A stretch of DNA of 64,000 nucleotides from Bacillota bacterium (GCA_023439125.1 JAEXOU010000010.1:76684-140683); one strand, 5' to 3'. Numbered from the stretch's first letter, positions 54,343-63,763 are shown. The notes: generated by a model not told the origin, from the letters alone. Program-made: numbers and translations.

Positions 54343-56820
54343 TTATTTAGTAGTTTGTGTCCTCTTTACCCTCTTTTTCTTAGGGGTAATTGTCACTTTA
54401 TTATCCTTATAGTCAATTGTTACCGTATCACCCGATGATACATGTCCCTCTAAGATTTCTTCTGCAAGCAAATCTTCAATATTAGTTTGAATTGCTCTAC
54501 GAATTGGTCGAGCTCCATACTTATCATCAAAACCTTTGGTAGCAATAAAATCAATAATACTTTCCTGTATCTTTAATGTCAGATTCATCTGAGAATGGCA
54601 TCGTTTCTCAATTGTTGCTAACATGATTCGAACTATATTCTTAATATCATCCTTCGTTAACTGGTGGAATACAATAATCTCATCAATACGGTTAATAAAT
54701 TCCGGCTTGAAAACTCGTTTTACTTCCTCCATTACACCATCTTTCATACGATTATAATCAGCTTTTTCGTCAGAAACCGAGGCAAAACCAAGTTTCTTTG
54801 GTGATATAATGCTTTGTGCACCTGCATTCGAAGTCATAATGATGATTGAATTCTTAAAGCTAACTTTTCTTCCTTGCGCGTCTGTGATATGTCCATCATC
54901 TAGTACTTGCAATAGGATATTAAATACATCTGGATGTGCCTTTTCAATTTCATCAAACAAGATTACGGAATAAGGATTGCGTCTTACCTTTTCACTTAAT
55001 TGCCCTCCTTCATCATACCCTACATAACCTGGAGGTGAGCCAATCATCTTAGAGACACTGTGTTTTTCCATATATTCAGACATATCAACACGTATCATTG
55101 AATTATCATTACCAAACATAGCTTCTGCAAGTGCTTTTGATAATTCCGTCTTACCAACACCAGTTGGCCCTAAGAATAAGAAGGAGCCAATTGGACGATT
55201 TGGATCTTTTAAACCAACTCGGCCTCGTCGAATCGCCTTTGCAACTGCTGTAACCGCCTCAGATTGACCAACAACACGCTCATGAAGTATATTCTCTAAC
55301 TTTATTAAGCGTTCGCTTTCTTCCTCTTCAAGTTTTCTCACAGGAATCTTTGTCCATCCAGCAATAACCTCTGCTATTTCAGCTTCAGTTACAAATAGAG
55401 TTTTCTCCTCCCGTTCTTTCTCATGTTCTATCTTATGTCGGTTAAGCATGTCTCTTGCCTTATCCTGCTTCTTTTTAATTTCACTTGCCAACTCGAAAGC
55501 TTCTTCCTTAATTGCAACCTCTTTTTCTGCTTCTAAAGCAGAGATTTTCATTTCAAGTTCTTTCATCTTAGGAGAATCAGTAAATATACTTAATCGTACC
55601 TTAGAAGCTGACTCATCCATAACATCAATTGCCTTATCTGGCAAGAAGCGATCATTAATATATCGCTTGGACAATTTAACTGCAGCTATAATTGCATCAT
55701 CTGTGATTGTTACGTTATGATGATTTTCATATCGTTCCTTCAATCCCATTAAAATCTTGATTGTCTCATCTTCACTCGGCTCTTCTACTTCAACTGGTTG
55801 GAATCTTCGTTCTAGCGCTGCATCCTTTTCAATATATTTACGATATTCTTCTCTCGTCGTTGCACCAATCAGCTGTATTTCTCCACGAGCTAAAGATGGT
55901 TTTAATATATTAGAAGCATCAATTGCCCCTTCTGCACCACCTGCTCCGATGATCGTATGCAATTCATCTAAGAACAATAAGACATTACCATCATAAATAA
56001 CCTCAGCAATTACTTTCTTAATCCTTTCTTCAAATTCGCCACGATATTTTGAACCAGCTACCATACCTGATAAATCTAATGTCATAACGCGTTTATCTTT
56101 AATCGTATCTGGAACATCACCGCTTACAATTTTAAGTGCAAGTCCTTCTGCAATTGCTGTTTTACCAACCCCTGGTTCGCCCACAAGACAAGGATTATTT
56201 TTAGTTCTTCTGCTTAAAATCTGGATAACTCGAGTAATCTCTTTTTCACGCCCAATCACAGGATCTAACTTGCCTTCTCTTGCATATTCTGTTAAATTTC
56301 TACTATATTGATCTAAAGTTGGTGTTGGAGATTTTGCCTTATTCTTTCCTTTTGACATATTATATTCGCTCTTAGCTGCATTCATATCCATACCTGCAGC
56401 TGCTAATGTATCTACATATAGTTTTTGCAGATTAATACCAAGAGTATTGAGTAGACGAACAGCGATGCAGTCATTCTCTTTTAAAAGTGCAATAAGAAGA
56501 TGTTCGGAACCAATTTGCTCCATATTCATCTTTTTTGCTTCTTTATAGCTTTGTTCAAGAATATTACCAGAACGGCTCGTAAAGCTATTCGTTCCTAATA
56601 TCTTAATCTGATTATTTGGTGCAATTAACTGATTCACCAGTTCAAGCACCTTATCCTCATCCACACCATTAGCCTCTAAAATTTTAGAAGCAACACCATC
56701 AGCCCGAATAAGACCGATAAGCAGATGCTCTGTTCCTATATAATTATGAGAGAGACGAAATGCAACATCTGTTGCAATGCGGATTACTTCTCTTGCGTTT
56801 TCCGTAAATCTGTCCTTCAT
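54343..56820 (-). CDS. clpC: AAA+ protease ATPase ClpC
   Basis: 825 residues. N domain (1-150) with two Clp repeats (RIATDVAFRLSHNYIGTEHLL; EQIGSEHLL), ATPase D1 with GEPGVGKTAIAEGL, a UVR-containing middle domain (EEAFELASEIKKKQD) and D2 with GPTGVGKTELSKAL. It unfolds substrates, including arginine-phosphorylated proteins marked by McsB, for ClpP. The C-terminal tail is basic (KKKRVKRTQ). It follows mcsB by 33 bp. Confidence 0.97.
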   Translation of the reverse strand: MKDRFTENAREVIRIATDVAFRLSHNYIGTEHLLIGLIRADGVASKILEANGVDEDKVLELVNQLIAPNNQIKILGTNSFTSRSGNILEQSYKEAKKMNMEQIGSEHLLIALLKENDCIAVRLLNTLGINLQKLYVDTLAAAGMDMNAAKSEYNMSKGKNKAKSPTPTLDQYSRNLTEYAREGKLDPVIGREKEITRVIQILSRRTKNNPCLVGEPGVGKTAIAEGLALKIVSGDVPDTIKDKRVMTLDLSGMVAGSKYRGEFEERIKKVIAEVIYDGNVLLFLDELHTIIGAGGAEGAIDASNILKPSLARGEIQLIGATTREEYRKYIEKDAALERRFQPVEVEEPSEDETIKILMGLKERYENHHNVTITDDAIIAAVKLSKRYINDRFLPDKAIDVMDESASKVRLSIFTDSPKMKELEMKISALEAEKEVAIKEEAFELASEIKKKQDKARDMLNRHKIEHEKEREEKTLFVTEAEIAEVIAGWTKIPVRKLEEEESERLIKLENILHERVVGQSEAVTAVAKAIRRGRVGLKDPNRPIGSFLFLGPTGVGKTELSKALAEAMFGNDNSMIRVDMSEYMEKHSVSKMIGSPPGYVGYDEGGQLSEKVRRNPYSVILFDEIEKAHPDVFNILLQVLDDGHITDAQGRKVSFKNSIIIMTSNAGAQSIISPKKLGFASVSDEKADYNRMKDGVMEEVKRVFKPEFINRIDEIIVFHQLTKDDIKNIVRIMLATIEKRCHSQMNLTLKIQESIIDFIATKGFDDKYGARPIRRAIQTNIEDLLAEEILEGHVSSGDTVTIDYKDNKVTITPKKKRVKRTQTTK

Positions 56821-56853
56821 ACATTTAGTCCTTTCTTCGTGTCTTTTTAAGTT

Positions 56854-57888
56854 TTACTTGATTGATGGAATTATCTTGTTTAAATAGGCTGCACGATAGC
56901 GATCTCTTTCATTGCGCCCCATCTGTTTCTTCCCTAGTTTCTGCAAATTCGCAGGTGTAATTTCCATCATTGTCTTTAATACATTGAACTCCTCATCGAA
57001 TTGGATAATAGAAGCATCCATTCCTAATTTCAGTTGGGATAACATGAGAATACTATCCCCGGTATTTAATTTTTTTGCATACTTAAGTACTCCATAGGAA
57101 CGATAAACCTTATCTTCTATCTCTTCTGAGTTAATTGAAAGAATATATTCTCTACGTTTTCTCTCCTGCTCAATTGTTTGAGAAGTGATTTGATCTAAGT
57201 TTTCTATAATTTCACTTTCTGAACGTCCAAGCGTTGTCTTATTAGAAATCTGATAAATATGACCAAAATTTTTGTTCGCTTCTCCATAAATATTACGGAT
57301 TTGGACTCCATATTTACTAATTTCCTCTGATAGCTGATCAATCTTCCCTGCCATACTTAATGCAGGTAAAAATAACAGATAGGAAGCTCGAAGTCCAGTT
57401 CCAACATTAGTTGGACAACTTGTTAAATAACCATAGTGCTTATCAAATGAAAAACCTAACTGCTCATTAAAATAATCGTCGATTTCATTTGCCTTGTCAA
57501 GAGCTGAAGATAAATTCATTCCACCTTGAGTTACTTGAATCCTAAGATGGTCTTCTTCATTCACCATAACACTAACACATTCATCCTCAGATACAATAAT
57601 TCCAGTGGCTTGATTTTTTTGAGCTAATGCTGGACTGATTAAATGCCATTCTACCATAGAAGACTTGTCGATATCCCTCAAAGCACTAACCTTACAAGAA
57701 TAAAATTTTTCATTCTCTGTCTCTTCCAATTGATTTGTTAATGCTAATACACGTTGCACAAGTTGATCTGCTTGCTGGTCATTCATTTTTCGTGAGAATA
57801 AATTGCCTTTTATATTCCTTGCCAAACGGACACGACATGAAATCAGTACATCACTATCTGCGGACATTTCCTCATACCATTTTCGCAT
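56854..57888 (-). CDS. mcsB: protein arginine kinase McsB
   Basis: 344 residues. Phosphagen-kinase fold: SCRVRLARNIKG near the N-terminus, active-site Cys loop SCPTNVGTGLRASYL, and the C-terminal RDRYRAAYLN, matching the RDxxRA phospho-arginine pocket of bacterial McsB. It phosphorylates Arg residues of misfolded proteins, the degradation tag for ClpC. The start lies within the last 17 bp of mcsA; the ribosome site is weak (AATAAAG), so an upstream GTG remains possible. Confidence 0.94.
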   Translation of the reverse strand: MRKWYEEMSADSDVLISCRVRLARNIKGNLFSRKMNDQQADQLVQRVLALTNQLEETENEKFYSCKVSALRDIDKSSMVEWHLISPALAQKNQATGIIVSEDECVSVMVNEEDHLRIQVTQGGMNLSSALDKANEIDDYFNEQLGFSFDKHYGYLTSCPTNVGTGLRASYLLFLPALSMAGKIDQLSEEISKYGVQIRNIYGEANKNFGHIYQISNKTTLGRSESEIIENLDQITSQTIEQERKRREYILSINSEEIEDKVYRSYGVLKYAKKLNTGDSILMLSQLKLGMDASIIQFDEEFNVLKTMMEITPANLQKLGKKQMGRNERDRYRAAYLNKIIPSIK

Positions 57889-58420
57889 CTTTATTATTCG
57901 CACCTTTCTTCAATTCTTTTATCTTATCTCGAAGTCTTGCTGCTTCTTCATATTCCTCTTGCTCAATCGCCTGCTGTAATTGAATGGATAACTTATCGAT
58001 CTCTGAGAGTTCATTTACAATACGTTTTGCTTCACTGACATACCCTTTTGGCTGTTTTCCTGTATGCATATCTGCACCATGAATATTTCTAAAATTTTTA
58101 TTTAGCACTTTACCGAAACACTTATAGCACTCCTCACAGCCAAATTGACCATCCTTCGTAAACTGCTCATATGTCATACCACAATTTTTGCATGAAGTAC
58201 TTGGGGTTTCCTCATTTTCTTTTGTGGATTGCATATTGCCTAGTAAACCAAATAGCATTCCTGATAAATTTATCTGATCTTTTCCAATCGATCTAAGTGC
58301 CTGAAATGCACTGTTTTTTGCAGCGCATTCTTCACATAGATGTTGCTCAGTTTTCTTTCCATTAATAATCTCTGTATAGTAAATTTTAGCTTCATTTTTT
58401 TTGCATCGGTCACATAACAT
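57872..58420 (-). CDS. mcsA: McsB activator McsA (zinc and UVR protein)
   Basis: 182 residues. Four CxxC pairs (CDRCKKNEAK, CEECAAKN, CKNCGMTYEQF, CEECYKCFGK) form two zinc sites; a C-terminal UVR motif follows (LQQAIEQEEYEEAARLRDKI). McsA activates McsB. The ATG at 58420 has AGGAGG 6 nt upstream; a longer frame running back into gntR is not needed. It is 10 bp downstream of the gntR gene. Confidence 0.94.
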   Translation of the reverse strand: MLCDRCKKNEAKIYYTEIINGKKTEQHLCEECAAKNSAFQALRSIGKDQINLSGMLFGLLGNMQSTKENEETPSTSCKNCGMTYEQFTKDGQFGCEECYKCFGKVLNKNFRNIHGADMHTGKQPKGYVSEAKRIVNELSEIDKLSIQLQQAIEQEEYEEAARLRDKIKELKKGANNKDAKMV

Positions 58421-58430
58421 AATTATCCTC

Positions 58431-58811
58431 CTATCTATCATCACATGAAAACTCACGGATGATTTCATCCGTAATATCATGGATTTCATTGTAACTAATA
58501 TTCTTACAGATTGCCTCTGCTAAAATAAGTCGCATTTGTAACTTGAGTGTTTCAATTGCTCGGATTTTATTATAATCAAGTGCTACGACTGCACCCTTGC
58601 GTCGATCAAGTTTTACATATCCCTCTTGCTTTAAAATTGTATATGCCTTATTCACTGTATGCATATTAATACCAATATTATCAGCTAATTCTCGAACTGA
58701 CGGCAGATTATCCCCTTCTCTTATTTCTGAAGTCGCAATTCCAAGGATTATCTGATTTCTAAGTTGTACATAGATTGCTTCATCACTATTAAAGTCTATC
58801 GTCACAAGCAC
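58431..58811 (-). CDS. GntR-family (YtrA-type) repressor heading the clpC operon
   Basis: 126 residues. N-terminal wHTH: AIYVQLRNQIILGIATSEIREGDNLPSVRELADNIG is split by the typical GntR LPSVRELA signature, then NMHTVNKAYTILKQEGYV. The short C-terminal helical part is YtrA-like, without an effector domain. GGAGG lies 8 nt before the GTG at 58811; another GTG is at 58805. It occupies the place where CtsR normally leads mcsA-mcsB-clpC. An inverted repeat overlaps its promoter, suggesting autoregulation and control of the whole stress operon. Confidence 0.88.
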   Translation of the reverse strand: MLVTIDFNSDEAIYVQLRNQIILGIATSEIREGDNLPSVRELADNIGINMHTVNKAYTILKQEGYVKLDRRKGAVVALDYNKIRAIETLKLQMRLILAEAICKNISYNEIHDITDEIIREFSCDDR

Positions 58812-58852
58812 GAGCTGCACCTCCGTATTTTAAACTATTGTCGAAGTTATAT

Positions 58853-58875
58853 TTGTTATATACATAGTATAACAA
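58853..58875. promoter_or_regulatory. putative operator of the clpC operon
   Basis: Inverted repeat TTGTTATA-N7-TATAACAA with perfect 8-bp arms, covering the -10 box. No CtsR-type direct heptad (GGTCAAA repeats) is present in this region. Confidence 0.75.
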
Positions 58876-58894
58876 TGTATTGCAAATCCGTCAA
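58866..58894 (-). promoter_or_regulatory. promoter of the gntR-mcsA-mcsB-clpC operon
   Basis: -35 TTGACG (58894-58889), 17-bp spacer, -10 TATACT (58871-58866), the latter inside the inverted repeat. Confidence 0.75.
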
Positions 58895-58963
58895 GTATGT
58901 AATCCTTAGTAATACTTTATTCTATACTAGAATACAATTATTCACATAGCTGTGCTAATTCAT

Positions 58964-59074
58964 AAAGAAAGAGCTGAATGGTAAATTTTCGGAGTGCCAT
59001 ACAAGTTCCACATGCTTTTGTGGGCTTGTTTCCATCACGTGCCGAAGAAAATTTACCATCCAGCTCTTTCTTTT
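58964..59074. repeat. hairpin repeat family 1, copy G
   Basis: Arms AAAGAAAGAGCTGAATGGTA and TACCATCCAGCTCTTTCTTT flank the core TTTTCGGAGTGCCATACAAG / GGGCTTGTTTCCATC and CGTGCCGAAGAAAA. It lies between the 3' end of the cohesin-like gene and the clpC operon promoter and would serve as terminator of the former. Confidence 0.85.
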
Positions 59075-59111
59075 TTTCACATAATTACTAAAATTATAAA
59101 CAACCAGTATT

Positions 59112-60359
59112 TTAGTAAAAATCGTCTTCTCGTATACCCTTTGCTTTTAGATATAATCGAACTAAGCCGACCAAAAGAAGAAGAATAAACCCACAAAGTA
59201 TAACAATAACAAGATTCTTTTTACCTAACTTATTCTTATAGCTTTTGCTAACTTTTGAAATTTCTTGCTCGACATTATCTGAGTTTTCTTGAATAATAAC
59301 TCGATCACCTGTATATCGTTGAATCGTTTTTTCCATACGGTCATAACGATAAAGGTTCGTTTGCCCGAATTGATTTTGAAGAACTAAAAGTAAATAATCG
59401 TCCTCAACTTTTGCAGATAATTGATAGACAGGAACTGTATAACCATCAATCCGAATGCTCGTCTTCACATATCCATCAGGTATTTGAATATCATCTGTTG
59501 CTGTAACAATTGAATATTCATAGGAACCTTGTAACAATGTTACTCCATCCTTAATCAAAGCATGGAAGCTCCATTGTTGGTCCTCTTGCGTAACAGGAAG
59601 AGTCACCTCAGGTCTCTCTTGTTTCACAACTTGAATTACATATTGCTTTTTGGAGCCAGCTTCTGATGTTACAGTAATCGTTACTTTATTGTTCCCAGCT
59701 TCAAAATCCTTATTACCATCAATCTCAACTTTTGATTTAGTATCTACTGGTATTGCACTTAGAATCAACTGCGTAGTAGTAGAATCTACAATCACACTAT
59801 AATCAGTCACAGAAGCATCAAAAGTCGGAGTCAACCCAAACTTATTAATCTTTATCACAGATAAATCTGCATTGGAAGAGGCTGTGGGCGCACCTATAAC
59901 ACTAATTGACTTTGAAGTAGCCAAGACTGACATGGCTTCCCCGTCTTCAAATTCATAGGCTAATGGAGTATCAAGAAAGGTAAACTCACATTCACCATAT
60001 TCAATTGCTTTGAATGTCATAATATAGCTTCTAGAATTCCAAGAACTAGAAGCATCTACATCTTCAATCCTAAGCATACCGTACCCTCCTGTAATGCAAG
60101 AGGGACCTTGTACATATTCAAGAACAGCCGAATTATAAACAATATTTCCTTCAAAATCTCCAAGATTAGCATCCGTATTTACATTTAATACAACTGTAAT
60201 TTCGTCGCCAACCATATACTCAGCGTCTTCAATCTCAAATCCTACCGTTGCACTTGACGCTTGAACAAGATCTGGGTTCATAAAACATATAAGTATAAGA
60301 CTGAAAATCAAGAAATATCTGAGAATAAGCTTTCTCATTTTTTTCTGACTTAGATTCAT
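59112..60359 (-). CDS. cohesin-like and cadherin-like domain membrane protein
   Basis: 415 residues. Signal peptide at about 8-34 (ending VQASS). Residues about 36-152 resemble a cohesin fold: GDEITVVLNVNTDANLGDFE, YNSAVLEYVQG, SYIMTFKAIEYGECEF. Residues about 163-245 are a cadherin-like beta-sandwich (DLSVIKINKFGLTPTFDASV). A further beta region precedes a C-terminal transmembrane helix (about 383-405, VIVILCGFILLLLVGLVRL) and a short basic/acidic tail. It is therefore a type I surface protein. It starts directly after the stop of the SH3b protein gene (TAGATG), so the two are coupled. Confidence 0.8.
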   Translation of the reverse strand: MNLSQKKMRKLILRYFLIFSLILICFMNPDLVQASSATVGFEIEDAEYMVGDEITVVLNVNTDANLGDFEGNIVYNSAVLEYVQGPSCITGGYGMLRIEDVDASSSWNSRSYIMTFKAIEYGECEFTFLDTPLAYEFEDGEAMSVLATSKSISVIGAPTASSNADLSVIKINKFGLTPTFDASVTDYSVIVDSTTTQLILSAIPVDTKSKVEIDGNKDFEAGNNKVTITVTSEAGSKKQYVIQVVKQERPEVTLPVTQEDQQWSFHALIKDGVTLLQGSYEYSIVTATDDIQIPDGYVKTSIRIDGYTVPVYQLSAKVEDDYLLLVLQNQFGQTNLYRYDRMEKTIQRYTGDRVIIQENSDNVEQEISKVSKSYKNKLGKKNLVIVILCGFILLLLVGLVRLYLKAKGIREDDFY

Positions 60360-63300
60360 CTATTCCTCCATCTGTCCTTGCGGCACTTCACTCTCCCGTA
60401 CAACATTAATAATGTACTCTCGGACATCTCCATTCTCTGCGATCACCATTACTTTGAATTGATTCACTCCCACATTCAAAGGATAATTTCCTGTTCCTGT
60501 AGCAACGGCTTTCGAACTTACACAACTAGCAGCAATATTAATATTCGTATGGCTGTTATCCAGTACAATAGAAAATTCTTTTGTATTTAGGATATCAAAC
60601 GTTGGAGTCAACGCTAATTCATTGTTTTCACTATCCGTTACAGTCAATTTCTTTAAGTAGTTATTCGGATTATATTGTTTCGTTGGTGCAGGGCATGCAC
60701 TCTCTGGCATATTATTAAAAACTGGTATAGAAAATACAATTGGCAACTCATTCACTTGACTATATCCTGCAAATACTTTCTTAGCTTCTGCATAAGGTGC
60801 TTCTACATTTGCCATATACTGATGAGAATAAGTTGAAGTTGGTGTCATATTAAATTTCTGTAAATAGATTGTATTTTGTCCACGATTAATGTAGGAACTA
60901 CCGATAATATAGCCTCCACCTACGATAGAACGGTAACGATTATTCCATGGTATCAATGCTGCTGTATTTAGTTGTTTATTTGTACTTCCATTCTTTGCGT
61001 ATTTAAGTCCATTTGCAATTGCTCCACCCGGAGCTGTGGAATGATATGCACCAATATTATAGAAATTGTATAGTCCTTCAAAACCACTAACTGTACCTGT
61101 AACGCTATTACTAAATGATGTCTTACCTGTAACAACTTCTTGTTTTACACGTGATGCGAGATGGTATGGGCTAACTCCTGAGTAAGCTGCTGCCTCCAAG
61201 AAGGTCTGTCCATAAGTAATCGACTTTATCGTTCCATCGGAATCTGTATAGGAATATGAGGTTTGATACATTGGAGTATTCATTAAAATATTCTCTACTC
61301 CTAATAAATTCTGATATTCTGGTTTATAGGTTAATAATTCAAACTGAAAGATTCCATTTTCAGTTAAAAAGTTTCTTGGATCCATGTAATAGGCTGTTGC
61401 AGCCCTGGACGCTGTAACCCATGATGATCCATCAAACACAATAAAACTATCTGTTTTCCAATTATAAGCATCAGACTCTAATGACTTCCATTCAATTGAT
61501 TTAGAATTAGGAATTAGATTCTTTCCAGCTATATTTTCTTCTGAAACAGCTGTATTCCAATCGAGTCCTGTGTGATACGCCTCAAATATCCAGTTTGGAT
61601 ATTTCTCATGCAAAGCTCGTAGATATACTTTATAGCTTTCTGGAAACCCTTGTATACTTAATGATGCTTCAAAATCTACACCTACCACTGGTGTTGGTGT
61701 TGGTGTTGGGGTTGTAACCGTAGAGCCACTACCTCCCTCAACAATTGTACTTTCATCAACATCGATGTAAGCCTGATTTACAAAGCCTGAATAAGTTGTA
61801 TCGCCATAGAAGAATGTAATACCAAACCAGATTGTATCTTTTTCGTAATATTCACCATTCACTGTAACCTTAAAATCACTAACCAAGATGATTGGATAAC
61901 CATTCTCATTTTTAACAAAGCCACTCGTTTGACTTGGTGCCTCCTTCACGCCCATACCAGATGTGTTTACAATCACCGCAGAAGCTGTATAATACTTAAC
62001 TCCTTGTGTTGGAGTTGGAGTAACACTTGGGGTTACGGTAGCTGTTGGAGTTGGAGTAACGGTTGGGGTTACGGCTACTGTTGGAGTGACGGTAATTGTC
62101 GGTATTGGAGTAACGGTTGGAGTTGGAGTAACGGTCGGAGTCGGAGTAACAGTTGGAGTTGGAGTAGTTGTTACATCTTTCTTTTTACCGATCACGGCTA
62201 TATCATTTGCCTTTACATAGCCATAATAAACATAACCACTCTTGTGATAATTCACACGAAACCATTTTACTCCATTCACTGTTGTTTCTTCTGATACCCA
62301 TGTATATGCTCCCGCTTTGCGCTTAATTGTAACATTATCAATTGTTTTCACATTTGCAGCAGAATCAGAAGCTTTCTCTTTATATGTTACGGAACTGGAT
62401 GAAATTTTTCCATAGAATCCGGTGCCAACTACTAGCTTTATATAATCACTATGAACATATCCTGTTATCGTGGTATTATTCACTTTCACACTAATCTGGT
62501 ACCACTTTTGATTCCCACTATATTTTTCTGTTAAAACTGTTACTGTTGCATCATTAACTAATGTCGCTACTTTTTTATTCGTAGTTCCCGCATCGCTCCG
62601 AACATTTAACGTTGTGGCAGTTACCTTACCCTTTAAATTAATTTGGTGTACCGAAGGGACAGGTGTTGGTTCTACCGTTGGTGCTAGAGTTGGAGTTAAA
62701 GTTGGGGTTGAAGTTGGAGTTGGTGTTACGATTGGTGTTGGAGTTGGTGTTACGATTGGTGTTGGAGTTACCTGGATTGTTGATTTCGTTCCTAGCAGTG
62801 CTATCTGGTCTGCAACGATAAAACCAGTATAAGCAACCTTATTAATTGTTACTCTAACATTCAGATATTTTATTCCATTAACTGTTTTCTCACCAAGAAT
62901 CCACACTAAACGACCTTTACTAAGTAAAATACCTTTTCCTGACTCATTTTTCACTGTAGGCTGATTTGCTCCAGCTGCAGTCGCTAGATTTGTACGTTTT
63001 TCATTCAATTTCCCATAAAATCCATTGGATATACGAAATTGCACATATTTAGCTAGAACATAACCTGATGTTGTTTTACCATTTACTTTTGCTTTTACTT
63101 GATACCAGCGATCAGTTCCATTGAACTTATCTCCAATAACATTTACCACTGTATCTTTTACGAGTGTTCCCTTCAATTCATATGTTGCACCGGCATCACT
63201 TCTAAGATTTAACTCAGTTGCTGTAATAACACCTTTAACACTTAACTTATAAACAACTTGTGTTATTGTCTCTGGCTTCGTAGTGATAGCCTCGTTCGTA

Positions 63301-63617
63301 TCTCTAATGTATGTGCTTATGGCATATCCTTCAAAGTCAGTACCATTAAATGTACCACTAATTTTATACCAGTCTCCCTCTTTACCAAGAATAATTACTT
63401 CTTGATTTGGTTTTAGAGTGACTGCGACAGAATCTATCTTCAATTGATCATAGGTTGTGCCAGGACCAGTTCTAACGTTTATGTAAGAGGTTGCAGTACA
63501 AATTCCTTTTGTCGCTGCATAAGCGTATTTCGCTGGGCTAAATGCAACATTAGGTATGATTAAGCAAATACATAATAGTATTACTAAAATTCTTCTATAT
63601 TTTACTTCAAGTCTCAT
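60360..63617 (-). CDS. secreted SH3b-repeat wall protein with glucosaminidase-like domain
   Basis: 1085 residues. Signal peptide at about 1-35. Three clear SH3b repeats in the first 400 residues (for example CTATSYINVRTGPGTTYDQL, ATELNLRSDAGATYELKGTL, ATTLNVRSDAGTTNKKVATL), more diverged ones between, and two PTPT-rich linkers at about 290-320 and 485-545. Residues about 650-950 resemble N-acetylglucosaminidase-type wall hydrolases (FPESYKVYLRALHEKYPNW, AAAYSGVSPYHLASRVKQE). A C-terminal cadherin-like domain follows (YLKKLTVTDSENNELALTPT). GAGG lies 7 nt before the ATG. Likely acts in peptidoglycan remodelling together with the downstream membrane protein. Confidence 0.85.
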   Translation of the reverse strand: MRLEVKYRRILVILLCICLIIPNVAFSPAKYAYAATKGICTATSYINVRTGPGTTYDQLKIDSVAVTLKPNQEVIILGKEGDWYKISGTFNGTDFEGYAISTYIRDTNEAITTKPETITQVVYKLSVKGVITATELNLRSDAGATYELKGTLVKDTVVNVIGDKFNGTDRWYQVKAKVNGKTTSGYVLAKYVQFRISNGFYGKLNEKRTNLATAAGANQPTVKNESGKGILLSKGRLVWILGEKTVNGIKYLNVRVTINKVAYTGFIVADQIALLGTKSTIQVTPTPIVTPTPTPIVTPTPTSTPTLTPTLAPTVEPTPVPSVHQINLKGKVTATTLNVRSDAGTTNKKVATLVNDATVTVLTEKYSGNQKWYQISVKVNNTTITGYVHSDYIKLVVGTGFYGKISSSSVTYKEKASDSAANVKTIDNVTIKRKAGAYTWVSEETTVNGVKWFRVNYHKSGYVYYGYVKANDIAVIGKKKDVTTTPTPTVTPTPTVTPTPTVTPIPTITVTPTVAVTPTVTPTPTATVTPSVTPTPTQGVKYYTASAVIVNTSGMGVKEAPSQTSGFVKNENGYPIILVSDFKVTVNGEYYEKDTIWFGITFFYGDTTYSGFVNQAYIDVDESTIVEGGSGSTVTTPTPTPTPVVGVDFEASLSIQGFPESYKVYLRALHEKYPNWIFEAYHTGLDWNTAVSEENIAGKNLIPNSKSIEWKSLESDAYNWKTDSFIVFDGSSWVTASRAATAYYMDPRNFLTENGIFQFELLTYKPEYQNLLGVENILMNTPMYQTSYSYTDSDGTIKSITYGQTFLEAAAYSGVSPYHLASRVKQEVVTGKTSFSNSVTGTVSGFEGLYNFYNIGAYHSTAPGGAIANGLKYAKNGSTNKQLNTAALIPWNNRYRSIVGGGYIIGSSYINRGQNTIYLQKFNMTPTSTYSHQYMANVEAPYAEAKKVFAGYSQVNELPIVFSIPVFNNMPESACPAPTKQYNPNNYLKKLTVTDSENNELALTPTFDILNTKEFSIVLDNSHTNINIAASCVSSKAVATGTGNYPLNVGVNQFKVMVIAENGDVREYIINVVRESEVPQGQMEE

Positions 63618-63644
63618 TCAATAACCTCTTTTCTAGTACTTTTT

Positions 63645-63763
63645 TACGATAATATGACATTATAATTCATATTTTACATTCATACAATAATATTACATTA
63701 TAATTCATATTTCACCTTTATACAACAATATGACATTATAATTCATATTTCATCCTTTATCTA
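63645..63763 (-). promoter_or_regulatory. three tandem 38-bp units carrying promoter elements
   Basis: Three near-identical units in tandem, each with TGAATTATAATG on the minus strand (TATAAT at 63664-63659, 63702-63697, 63740-63735). The two units nearest the gene also have TTGTAT 17 bp upstream of the -10 (63687-63682 and 63725-63720); the third lacks a -35. They precede the SH3b gene start by 42-150 bp. Confidence 0.7.

Noticed and set aside
54343..56820. ClpB rather than ClpC
   Set aside because: The middle domain is short and UVR-like, and mcsA-mcsB are adjacent, which fits ClpC.
58820..58960. CtsR operator upstream of the clpC operon
   Set aside because: No tandem GGTCAAA-type heptads are present; only the GntR-like inverted repeat is seen.
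61929..62832. Plus-strand ORFs rich in Trp/Ser/Gly or Val/Gly repeats
   Set aside because: They are antisense readings of the PTPT linkers of the wall protein; repetitive composition is an artefact.
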